Shown: in pieces, positions 22,664-34,000 of the stretch
Layout: every line of letters begins with the position of its first letter
How positions within the stretch are numbered: position 1 is the stretch's first letter
DNA from: Pyrus communis
Lineage: Eukaryota > Streptophyta > Magnoliopsida > Rosales > Rosaceae
Length of the DNA: 64,000 bases
Direction: 5' to 3'
NCBI RefSeq assembly: GCF_963583255.1
Contig: NW_026908893.1
Coordinates: 124,001 to 188,000 of the forward strand
Translations under genes and position numbers: made by a program
The notes under the pieces: model-generated
The model's database searches: none
Told to the model about the DNA's origin: nothing
Seen by the model: only the letters and a program-made list of their open reading frames with translations

Positions 22664-25600
22664 ATGGGAAACCTTTTCCCAGCTGCGACCTGCCTGCATT
22701 TGATCTCCACAGTATTGTTCATTTCTTTTGTTGCAAAGTTGTTGGTGGTAAGGATCAGAAAAAGAAAGCTCAAGGTTGGCCAATTGCCACCAGGAAGAAG
22801 AGGTTGGCCAATCGTTGGCGACAGCTTCAATTGGTACAATGCGGTCGCGAGTTCCCACCCCCCTCAGTTTGTTGAACAACAAGTCCAGAAGTTCGGGAAG
22901 ATATTCTCATGCAGTCTGTTTGGAAGATGGTCTGTGATATCAGCAGATCCAACCTTCAACCGCTTTGTAATGCAGAATGAAGGGAAACTGTTCCAGTCTA
23001 GTTATCCAAAATCTTTTAAAGATTTGGTTGGCAAAAATGGTGTCATCACGGTGCACGGAGAGCCACAACGAAAGCTCCACGGAATCGCCTCCAACATGAT
23101 GCGCCTAGACCACAAACTTAAATCAAAGTTTAATTTCTTGGACGACATTCAAATGATTATGACTCAAACTTTGAGCACTTTTCAAACCAATCAATCGATA
23201 CTTCTCCAGGATGTTTGCAGAAAGGTAAGTTCGTTACATTTTGTCTCCTCTCTTTTCCTTTCTTTTATTTTTGTTAACTTTCTCTTCAATAACTTTAATT
23301 AATTCATTCACCAATTTTATTATTGTTTCGTTCTTTTGGCAGGTGGCTATAAATCTAATGGTTAATCAACTTTTGGGAGTGTCGAGCGATTCAGAGATTA
23401 ATGAGATGGCTCAACTGTTCTCCGACTTCGTTGATGGTTGTCTCTCTTTTCCAATCAACTTGCCTGGTTTTGCATACCACACTGCCATGAAGGTACACAT
23501 TTCACAAAGAAAAATGCTAGAGGGACAACGTTTTTAGACCACATTTTGTAAATTATATGATGTGGCAATTGATAATTAGATACTCTTTAATGATTTAAAC
23601 TATGAATTCAATACATTATATGTCACATAATTTTGTCTATAAAATAGGATTCAAGCAAATGGTTTCTATAGCATCACTATTTCACAAATATTAACATATA
23701 TTTAAACTTTAAGATATTTCATCGTCCAAAGGCTGAAATTGTATCTTATCAAAACACATATAATTTGCTTAATTATTATTTCATCACGATCATCAATTGT
23801 CACACTAAAAGATTACTAATTAACCTTAATTTTCTTGTATCCAACCCATGGGTGAAATCTTCACGTCCATGCTTAACATACTTTTACCGTACAAAAATTA
23901 TTCTCGTAATCATCTTCTAAAGATCATTACTGTAAAAAATCATTCAATATAGGGATCGTTTAACCATACATATGCATTGTACGATAGACAGTTCATCATG
24001 AGGAACTTTTTTTTTCTTTTTAATCAAAATTGTCAATTTGTTCAACACATATAGACGACAAAATGGTCACCATATAGAAGGATTTTTTTTACATAAATGA
24101 TACTTAGATGATGATAAAAAAAAAAATGAACGATTCCAATTGATTATGATAGTTGTACATTGGAAGTACGTTATTACAAGTGGGTTTTTTTTTTTTTTTG
24201 TGGTGGGGGGGGGGGGGGGGGCGGGGGTGGTGGTGGTGGTGGGTGAACGGACAAATAGGTTCACCCCATGGGGAATGCACATATCTACTTTTTGTGAATA
24301 ATGTATCTTCACCGTACAAATTCATAATAGGAACCGTTTAATTTTTTAATCTTCATTTAAAGATCATCCCTACAAAAATATCATTTCGAATCGGATATTG
24401 TTTAGTCATTGAAATGGGTGTACGTGTCCAAATTTATGATGAACCGTCCATTTATTTAGTATATTTGAATGACTAAATGATCTATGTGATACAAATGATT
24501 TTTATAGGAATGATTTTGAAATACGTTATTTGCAACGGGTGGATGCAAGTATCTTCTTGTAACAATATTATATAAACAGCTGACTCTTTGTCTAACTGTA
24601 CTTTCTCTTGCCACTGTTGAAAGAGATCCCAAGTTTGAATAATTTTCACTTTTGCAGTAATCAACTGTGAGCCAATGTGTGATTAATGTTTTGGCAGGCA
24701 AGGGAAAAAATCATAACCAAGATAAATAGGATAACGCAAAATCACAGAGAACAAGGTGAAGTTGGCAATGGCGTCCTTGGAAGACTGTTGGAGGAAGAAA
24801 GCTTACGGGATGAAGCTGTAGCAGACTTCATTATCAACCTTCTCTTTGCTGGGAATGAAACAACTGCTAAAACAATGCTATTTGCAGTCTATTTCCTTAC
24901 TCAGTGTCCCAGAGCAATGAAACAATTAGTGGTACGAACCTAACTTTTCCATATTGCTAGCTAGGTTCCTCGTCTTATTGTGTTACGCTTTGCTGCTAAT
25001 TAATGGTAAAATTGGTAACATATTGTAAACTTTTTTTTCTTAATATTACAAAGTAATTGAAGTTTCGTCTTAAAATTAATTGGCAATATAGTTTATGGAG
25101 AGTAAATTAACTCATTACGTGTGTACGTATTTACATATTAGAGAATAGAGTCTCACATTAGAAATATAGCAAAATAATACACAACTTATATTTGGGAGGT
25201 TTACTTCTAGTATCATTGAAACCTTTTATAGTGAAACTGCACATGAAGCAATATGTGGGTAAGTTAGGGACAAAGAATGGTTATGTTGATGTGGACCATA
25301 CAAAGGCTAAAAAATTTATCCTGGTATCAAATCATGTTCTTGTGGCACGTCCTGGCTTACTGGTCTTAAACTTGCTTTCTAAAGTTGGGTTTCCAAAATT
25401 TGCGCCAACTCTAGCATAGTGTTATTGAATAATTAGGCCTTCAAAAAAGTTGTGTTGGGTCTAAGGAATGATGATGCCCGGGCTCTTAAAAAGTAGTTTT
25501 AGCTCTGACATAATAAACTGATTAATTTTATATGTGAAAATTGATTTTTCGTGTGGGATCATTCATGAGTGGGGCATGTTTGGAAAAATAGACTCTCACA

Positions 25601-28600
25601 TAGATAGAAACGTGTAAGCAAGATCAGGCATTGATCACAGATCATAAATATACTCATGGCATATCAAATATTATCAATTTAACATGTACATGGTCAACTC
25701 TATCCTTTCTCTCTTTATAATTAAGATCCCTTGGATGTAGAAGCAAGTTATTCATTTAAAATTGATTCATGACAGGATGAACAAGACAGTTTCCGAAGCA
25801 AACCTGTTGGAGAAGAAACTCTTACATGGCAGGATTACAAAGCAATGTCTTTTACTCAATGTGTATGTATCATTTCTCTTTCAATTTTATCACCAAATAC
25901 CCTAATTATGACGCATGCCGTGATCTCATATCAAGTTTTTATCTTCCCTAAATTTTAAGGGAAAGAAACTCCAATTTAAACGTACGTACCAATCTGAAAA
26001 TGAACTTGGGGCCAAGAATCTGAGACACAAATGAGCTTTTCTATTAACTTATCAAATGTAATTGCTTTTTCACTACAGAAACAGAGGTAATAGTCACTTA
26101 ATGAAGCGTGTAATTAAGTAGTTAATACAGAAAGCGTGATAAAACGTCTAAAAGTGTGAGTCTCAGATTATTAAAGAATGAACTTAGGCTAATTTTTTTT
26201 TAAATTAACTTGTAAAAAAAAATTATGTAGACTATCGTAAATTAATTTTATGAAGATTTTAATCTAAAAATATTTAAATTCCGATAAATATTGAAAAATC
26301 ATTAATCGATACATGAAACACTATGGAAGAATATGAAAATCATGATAGAGATGTATAAACACAAAATACATGAAACACACAAGATACACAAAACACATGT
26401 GAAGGACATACAAAACACATGATAGAGATGAAGCACACGCAGAACACATGACACACACAAAACACATACCAAAATACGTACATACAAAACACATGAAACG
26501 CATGAAACACAAACCTACACACATGAAACTGAAACCTTCAATCATCCTCTATATAAACACATGTTGAATATCAAACCATCACACAACATATTCACCAATC
26601 TTTCAACTTTCAAACTGTTTTTGTTTTCTAAAAATCCTCAATATCTCATCAATGGGTGATAGAAGAAAGTGTAGCTTGGCAATGCAGATGGCACAATACC
26701 AAGCAAGCCTTGACAATGCAGATGCAGAAATGATCAACGCAGAAGCCGAATTTGCAAACTCGCTTATGCAATATAAGCACCATGCCGAATCTAGCTATCT
26801 TGGTTCTGTCACGGGCCGTTCATTTGTGCAGCATGATAGAAGAGTGTCATGACTGAATGATGAAAGATTATTTCATCAAGCGTCCGAGATATCCTGCTTA
26901 TGATTTTCGGAGGCGGTTTTGGATGAGGATAGAGCTTTTTGAAAGCATCTTGAACGCAGTTGTCAATCATGACCACTACTTTACAAGGAAGATAGATGTC
27001 GTAGGCCGACAAAGTCTATCACCTCATTAGAAGCTCACATTTGCATTTCGGATACTAGCTAATGGGTGCTCTGCAGACTTAACTGACGAGTATTGCTGAC
27101 TTGTCGAGACTACTGCTATTGAGAACCTGAAGCGCTTCTGTAAGGCAATTGAAGTCATATATAGAGCCATATACCTCCGCAAGCCAAATCTTGAAGATTT
27201 GAAGAGGCTTCTACACAAGGCAGACAAAAAAGGCTTCCCTGGCATGATAGGAAGTCTTGATTGTATGCATTGAGAGTGGAAGAATTATCTTACTACTTGG
27301 GCTGGCCAATTCAAAGGTCGTCATAACAAGCCAACCATTGTGCTTGAGGCTGTGGCGTCTTACGACACTTATATTTGGCATGCATTCTTCGATACTTTTA
27401 GATCAAACAACGATATCAACATCCTTGTGGCATACTTTTGCAAAATTTCCTTTTGCTTACCACGTAAGAACTTCTTCCTCTCTGGAATGTATTTGTTTGA
27501 GGTCCTCCATCATGAAATTAATTTTGAACCTCTCTTGCTCCCTATCCCCTTCTTCCTTCATTTGCAAACGCATTCGAACCGCTCTTTTTGCCCAGAGCTA
27601 TGACTTTCGGTCAATCTTGCAAATCCTGTAGCAATGTGTGCACTCATCGGCTATTGGGACTTCCTATTTCTCTTTGCTTCCTTTTTCTTATCTCTTCCCG
27701 GGGGCCTTGTAATAGAAAAAGTTAGGGTCATTTCATCGACACCTTCATTGACACCTTCATCTCCATCATTTGTCGGTGCGGTTTCATGTTGAAATAATCT
27801 TTCCCATTGTTGGTCCGCATCGGTTGCCCACCTCGGACAATCCTTGAGGACGTCCCAAGCATGATGCAACTTAAAAGGTTGATTTTTTGGTGTTACTCTT
27901 GTCTTGTAAATTGCCAATGCTTTGTCACCCTATGCAAAAAATACATAAAAATAATTAGTTGCAAACTAATACTATGTACATGACAAATAAAATATCAACA
28001 AAAAAACTCATAATTTTTGCGGCGCTCCTTCCACTAGCCATGTCAACCACGACTCTCTCCAAACTTCCCTTCCATAAAGTGCATGCTTTGTTGATAACCT
28101 TCCACCGATCGTAAACACCACCACCTTCCCCCCTGTCGCCTTTTCACTTTTCATGGAACTTTTCAATGATTTTATCCTATAAAACCTTTTTATTTTGAAT
28201 CGTGCCAACTGCACCATCTTCGCTAATAGAAACCCATGCCAAGTATAAAGCAACATCTTTCTCACAGGTCCAATTACGACCTCTAATATGCTCTCTTGCC
28301 ATCTTGAAAAATTTAGAAATGGGAAGAAATGTAGAAAGATAAATTGGAAGAATTGTATGAGAAAAGTGAGTTTTGTGTGAATGTTTGAACAAATACATAT
28401 GTAATTATAGAGTTTTTGGATGAATTTTGAGTTAAATAATTTTTTTTAATTGTTTTAGCCTGTTTGATTTAAATTTGGGCCGTTAGAATTTTTTTTTTTT
28501 TTTTTACCGTTAGATTTGATTATATTCGATCTCAGTCGTTGGATTCAACAAATATATAAATATAAAAGAAAAAAAAAAGAAGTTTGAATCTAGGCTACCA

Positions 28601-29932
28601 ACGGCCTGTTGATTCCATCCGTCAGATCAAAAGAGCCGTTGGCTCGCCTGGGGAACGTGGCCAACATGCCCACGTGGATGGGGCCTAATCGGTTTGAATG
28701 CTCACGTGTCGTGCGCGTCTGGCAAGTGGGTGGGTGGGGTGGGGGGGGGGGCTTTGGCGCACAACTACCCGCTTTCAGTCGATTCCGTGGGGCCCATATT
28801 GAATCCTGGGCTAATTTTTGGACGGAGTTTGGCTTTTGGCTTTTAGCCCAAACATTTAGGTTGGGTTGGGTTGATTTTTTTTTTTTGGGGGTGGGGGGGG
28901 GGGGGTGGGTGTGGGGTGAATAAATGTTAAAATTTGGCTTTTAGCCCAAGCTTGGGTTTGGTCTTATGCAATAGCTATTCAAGTACCAACCACATTTGCA
29001 CAACGAAAGTTGCCCCATTTCTTGTAGTGTCTTCCACTATACTAATCATGATAGTATGATGTTTGTGTACCAGCTAGCATTCCTCAGTAATCACTAATAT
29101 ATGTACAGGTCATTGATGAAACACTTCGACTCGGAGGAATTGCAATTTGGTTAATGAGGGAGGCAAAAGAAGACGTTGTGTACCAAGGTATATATTTTTC
29201 TTTAAGAATTCATAAAGCTACGTACGTAACGTACGTAGTTCGATTGGTGTATTTTAACCGTGTTGTCGTGAATGTTTTTGTTGGTAGACTATGTTATCCC
29301 CAAAGGATGCTTTGTTGTTCCCTTCCTTTCAGCGGTTCATTTGGATGAAAATGTGTACAGAGAATCCCTCACTTTCAACCCGTGGAGATGGATGGATCTT
29401 GAAAATCAGGTTAATTAGTATCCAGATAGAATATTCTTTCTATATGTAATGTTCTCTCTCATATGAATTAATATTACATTACATTTCTTTTTCTTTTTTA
29501 GTTAAATATATAGTAGTACGTGTAAGTCACAATTTTTTGTGCAGGAGAAAAGAAATTGGAGAACTAGCCCATTTTTTGCACCCTTTGGAGGAGGAGCCAG
29601 ATTCTGTCCGGGGGCTGAGTTGGCTCGCCTTCAAATTACCCTTTTTCTCCATTACTTTGTTACAACATATAGGTAATCCTCATATAATATACAAGAACTT
29701 GAGTTAATATTAAAGAAATATCATACAATCACCAAAAACAGTAAAAACCTCCATGCACTAAATAATATATTCTTCTGAAAATCTTTATAGTTCTTATAAT
29801 CCCAACTTATTTAAACCGTATGGATTTGCAATCTGCAGATGGACCCAACTAAAAGAAGACCGGATGTCATTCTTTCCCTCAGCTCGTTTAGTGAATGGCT
29901 TCCAGATCTGCTTAACTAGACGGTCGACATGA
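22664..29932 (+). CDS. CYP724: CYP724-type cytochrome P450 (brassinosteroid C-22 hydroxylase family), 484 aa
   Basis: Eight exons splice cleanly: 22664-23224, 23343-23492, 24698-24931, 25776-25862, 29109-29187, 29288-29409, 29545-29672 and 29839-29932 (TGA). All introns are GT-AG. The protein has an N-terminal membrane anchor (about residues 10-30), the LPPGRRGWP hinge near 41-49, the I-helix oxygen-binding motif AGNETT (288-293), the K-helix ExxR (E348-R351), and the heme loop [11 protein letters not shown] with ligand Cys432. Length and motifs fit the CYP85 clan; the sequence, for example [20 protein letters not shown], points to CYP724. Members of that family (rice D11, tomato CYP724B2) act with CYP90B in C-22 hydroxylation of sterols at the ER. 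The fourth intron is 3246 bp and holds a decayed Harbinger element; the second holds a long G run. No lesion is seen in the coding exons. Confidence 0.92.
24182..24245 (+). repeat. Poly-T / poly-G tract in P450 intron 2
   Basis: A T run (about 24184-24199) is followed by a long G run (about 24205-24220) and GGTGGTGGTGG repeats. The G strand is the coding strand and could fold into a quadruplex. The open frames crossing it on both strands are artefacts of low complexity. Confidence 0.85.
26330..26525. repeat. ACACAAAACACATGA-type simple repeat in P450 intron 4
   Basis: Irregular tandem copies of CACATGAAACACACAAAA-like words. Antisense open frames rich in Cys, Phe and Val come only from this composition. 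Confidence 0.8.
26838..27420 (+). pseudogene. Harbinger transposase relic
   Basis: Frames shift at least twice and stops interrupt the conserved blocks (for example a TAG after LSPH at about 27025 and a TGA after LDCMH at about 27271). The conserved DDE-region segments listed under the element identify it. It cannot encode an active transposase. Confidence 0.8.
27651..28302 (-). pseudogene. Harbinger ORF1 (Myb/SANT-like) relic
   Basis: A trihelix-like DNA-binding segment beginning [18 protein letters not shown] is followed, after frame breaks and an apparent intron, by a C-terminal part with [16 protein letters not shown] and the basic run [16 protein letters not shown]. These are hallmarks of the accessory protein of plant PIF/Harbinger elements. 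It is broken into at least three frames. Confidence 0.75.
28730..28915 (+). repeat. G-rich low-complexity tracts in P450 intron 4
   Basis: Two G runs (about 28739-28751 and 28886-28904) with GGTGGG words flank GC-rich sequence. They lie on the coding strand between the Harbinger relic and exon 5. Confidence 0.75.
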
Positions 29933-31037
29933 ACAAGTGGGGATGAAGTGCAGGGATCAGAGTTATTCATATATATTTTTTTATTTGTAATTTTCATTGT
30001 GTACACACTCCTATTTCTTTTTCAATATATGTAACTAAATTGCTGTAACAAAGACTTCAAAGTGATCCAAAAATTTATTACTCCATCAGTCAAAACAAGC
30101 AAGAAATTAATACTACAAAGGCTATTTCATTACGCCATACATCAATTCGAGTGTCATTGGTTCGATGATCCCCACAATGAGCCAGCCAGCTGACACCTAA
30201 TTCGCATGATCTGGACGGATTTGGCAATGACCGGACGGATTGGCATCAACAACTCGGAAAGTTTGTTCCCTGTAATAGTGTGGCTTCGCTCCACCTGTAC
30301 CTGATTGGGCGAAAGAAGCCCCATTTTCGAATATATCTCCTGCCGAGTAAAATATCCACGTGTTCTTGTTCCCAAAGCTGTCCTTCCTCCAAGTGATCTG
30401 TGCATATGTAATATGCATACGAGAATATACTTGTTAGTTTCATGAACATATATGTGTGGTGTGTGTGTGTGTGTGTATTGAATCATGAAAACCCAATATA
30501 TATTTGAGTCACCTCTTTATTGTTTAACGATTTTGGTGCAATAAAGAGGTTGGCTTCACTCTTAACGCTAGGAGTTGAGGAGTGCCTGCGTAAATTGAAC
30601 ATGTAGAGTGACGAACCACACCAGTTAAAAACCATCAAAGACACTTCAAATAATTGAAAAATGAGTGTAGAAACCCAGTAAATGAAGAAAAAAAAGGAAC
30701 AATTTAAAGTGTGAATATTCCATGAACATCTTCTTATGAATTGTGAAGAAACAAACTATCAGATCAGAAAAGATAATTAAGAGGGAGAAAATTTACTGTG
30801 TGAAGATAGGTGTAATTTGAAATTGAGAGGCAATAAAGACAAGCTTCTCAACTTGGTAGTTGAGAAAATTGTAGAAATTTGAAACGTAATTTTAGCACGC
30901 TTCCATGATTTAATATTTTAAACGATATCGTCATCGATATCAAGATCAAGATATTTATCGACATTTCTCTAAATTTGGATTGGCTATAATGTCTATCAAA
31001 ACCAAAACTTAAATCCTTGATGGTGGTTGGTGGCGGC
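29933..31037. other. 3' flank of the P450 gene and unassigned sequence
   Basis: The start holds the P450 3' untranslated region. On the minus strand, 30154-30486 is open in all three frames over most of its length and has splice-like borders (TGCACAG before about 30395, CAG|GTACAG near 30303), which suggests a lost exon. No frame gives a protein I recognise. Confidence 0.35.
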
Positions 31038-34000
31038 TGTTAACCTTCATGAATTGAAGTATATATATCTGTCTATATTTCTTCTATAATATGCAAGAAC
31101 TAGAGAGAGAGATTAGAGAGAGATTAGAGAAGAGGAGAAGATATTATTTCTGTAAAGTATTCTTACACACTAAGTAATCCAACAATATTGCCTTATATAG
31201 GCAGTTACACATCTAGTTACTAACACCAAGATTGTGACAAGTGTCACAATCATGAACCATTGACTATATATTCTAACATCCCCCCGCAAGCTCATGCTGT
31301 GATGAACTGAGCATGAGATTGAGACAATGAGTTCTAAACAGAGGACCACTCAACCCTTTGGTCAAGATATCAGCAAACTGTTCTTGAGAGGAAACAAACT
31401 GCACTGCCAATTGTTTCGTGGCCACCCTTTCGCGGACAAAATGGACATCGATTTCAATATGCTTAGTCTTCTGGTGTTGGACAGGATTAAAGGACAGAGC
31501 AATAGCCGACAAGTTATCACAGAAAAGAACAGGTGGTATGGTCACTGGAATACGCAGAAAGACAAGCAGTTGCTTAATCCAATCCAATTCTGCAGAAGTA
31601 GAAGACAGAGCTCTATATTCTGCCTCAGTCGATGAACGAGACACAGTTTGCTGTTTCTTAGAAGACCAAGATATGGGATTAGATCCTAAAAATACAACCA
31701 ACCCTGTAGTGGACCGTCTGTCATTGGGATCTCCTGCCCAATCTGCGTCACTAAAGGCCTTGAGGTGAAGATCTCCGCGAGCATAGGTTACTCCCACATT
31801 CATAGTACCTTTTAAATACCGGAGAATACGTTTGACAGCAGTATAATGAGTGACCATAGGGTGCTGCATAAACTGGCAAACCTGATGCACTGAAAAGGCA
31901 ATGTCAGGCCTGGTGAAAGTAAGATATTGTAATGCTCCCACAATGCTCCTATAAGTACCAGGATTGGAATAAGGATCACCATCATCCTTAAGAAGGCGAC
32001 TATAGGGAAGGCAGGGTGTATCACAGGCCTTGGCATCAAGCATTTCAGTCTTTTCTAACAAATCATGAATGTATTTAGTTTGGGACAGAAACAAGCCACT
32101 GGGAGTCTTTGAGATTTGAATGCCTAAGAAAAAATGTAACTGCCCCAGATCTTTGATATCAAATTCAGTAGTAAGAGCACTGATAACCTGTGGAATTGAA
32201 GTTGTAGCACTCCCAGTGATGATGATATCATCCACATAAAGCAACAGAATCACAACATTATTCTTAACATATTTGACAAACAGTGAAGAATCGGCATATG
32301 TATTGACAAATCCCAGCTGAGGCAAGAACTTTGTAAAGCGATCATTCCAGGCCCTAGGAGCTTGCTTCAAGCCATAGAGGGATTTATGAAGTTTACACAC
32401 TAAATGAGACTGAATTGGATCCTGAAAACCAGGTGGTTGGGCCATATAAACTTCTTCTTCCAACACCCCATGCAAAATGCATTTTTAACATCCAATTGTC
32501 TAAGATCCCAGCCAAAATGTGCAGCAAGAGCAAGGACTAACCTCACAGTAGTAGGCTTAACCACAGGACTAAAAGTCTCACCATAATCCAATCCCGGTTC
32601 TTGACTAAAGCCTTTAGCCACCAAACGGGCTTTATGACAAGCAATAGAACCATCAGAGTGGCGTTTGATTTTGAATATCCACTTGCAGGCAACCAGATTT
32701 TTAGTAGATGGCAAAGAGACCAAAGTCCAAGTACCCTGAGCGTGGAGAGCAGCCAGTTCTTCTTGCATAGCTTTGAACCAGATAGGATTTTTAAGAGCTG
32801 ACTTATAAGAACTGGGTTCAATGAGAGACAAATCAATCTCTGCACACGGTTGAGCAGATGCAAGGAAAGCCTTCTTCTTAGAAATACCATTTTTGCTCCG
32901 AGTTTGCATTGGATGTAAATTAATGGGAGGAAGATCCAAAACAGCTTGCAAAGAATCAGAATGAAACTCAGTGTTCTCAGTACTCAGAACCGGACTTGGA
33001 TCAGGAACCACAGGGAGCTGAGAAGAAGATGCAGGTGCACGAGTAATGGACTGATGATTAAGGAAAGAATTTGCAGATGATGAGGAGGGAGACACAATAA
33101 CATTGTTTGTATTAACCACTGCCATGGGAAGGAAAGAGGAAGTGGGAAAGGAGGAAATAGGTTGAGGAATAGGAACTTGGGACAGTAAAGCTGCATATGG
33201 GAACTGTTGTTCATCAAAAATAACATGCCTAGAAATATAAATCCGTTTCTTAAGCACATCATAACATATATAGCCCTTATACTTAGAAGCATAACCAAGG
33301 AAAACACACTTGGTGGTTTTGGGTTGCAGTTTGGTGCTGGTGAATGGTTTTAACAAGGGAAAACAGGCACAACCGAAAATTCTAAGATGGGATAATAAAG
33401 GAACACTACCAGATAAGAGTTCAAATGGGGACCTGTTTTGAAGAACAACAGTAGGCATCCTATTGATCAGATAGATAGCAGTTTGACATGCATAAGACCA
33501 AAATTGATGGGGCAATTTAGCAGTTTGCAACAAAGTCACAGTGGTTTCGATAATATGTCTATGTTTACGTTCAGCTAGCCCATTTTGCTCAGGTGTGTAT
33601 GGACAGGACTTATGATGAACAATACCTTTGTCTGACAGAAAAGATTGAAGCCTATGACTCATATACTCCCCCCCACCATCACTTTGTAAAGTCTTAATCG
33701 AAGTAGAGAATTGATTAAGTATAAAAGAATAGAATGCAACAAAGGTAGAGTACAAATCAGACTTGTTTATTAATGGAAACAGCCAACAATGGCGACTATA
33801 TTCATCAATGAAGATTACATAATATTTGTAACCATCAACAGAAACACACGGTGCAGGACCCCACAAGTCACTATGTACAATCTGAAAAAGTTGAACATAC
33901 TTATTGACATGAGCTGGAAAGGGTAATTTGCTAAATTTGCCTTCAAGACAATGATGACACACAGCAGATGACGTAGAAGGTGTAACAGGGACATTAGCTT

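Larger units (their letters stand above)
26652..28310. mobile_element. Decayed PIF/Harbinger transposon in P450 intron 4
   Basis: Plus strand, about 26840-27420: a transposase relic with [47 protein letters not shown] (one catalytic Asp in the following LDCMH) and [20 protein letters not shown]...SNNDINIL, typical of plant Harbinger/ALP1-like transposases. It has stops and shifts, and ends abruptly near 27430. Minus strand, 28308-27650: a relic of the companion Myb/SANT-like ORF1 with [29 protein letters not shown]...[18 protein letters not shown] and a basic tail. The convergent layout suits PIF/Harbinger. An ORF at 26652-26852 may be the transposase N-terminal region. I did not find the terminal repeats. 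Confidence 0.82.

Noticed and set aside
24067..24341. Open frames rich in Pro/His or Gly/Trp
   Set aside because: They cross a poly-T/poly-G tract in an intron; low complexity explains them.
26302..26545. Cys/Val/Phe-rich membrane-like open frames in P450 intron 4
   Set aside because: They translate the complement of an ACACAAAAC-type simple repeat.
32984..33307. Hydrophobic minus-strand open frame (107 codons), and other overlapping frames within 31273-35747
   Set aside because: They are alternate frames of the copia gag-pol gene and have no domain of their own.
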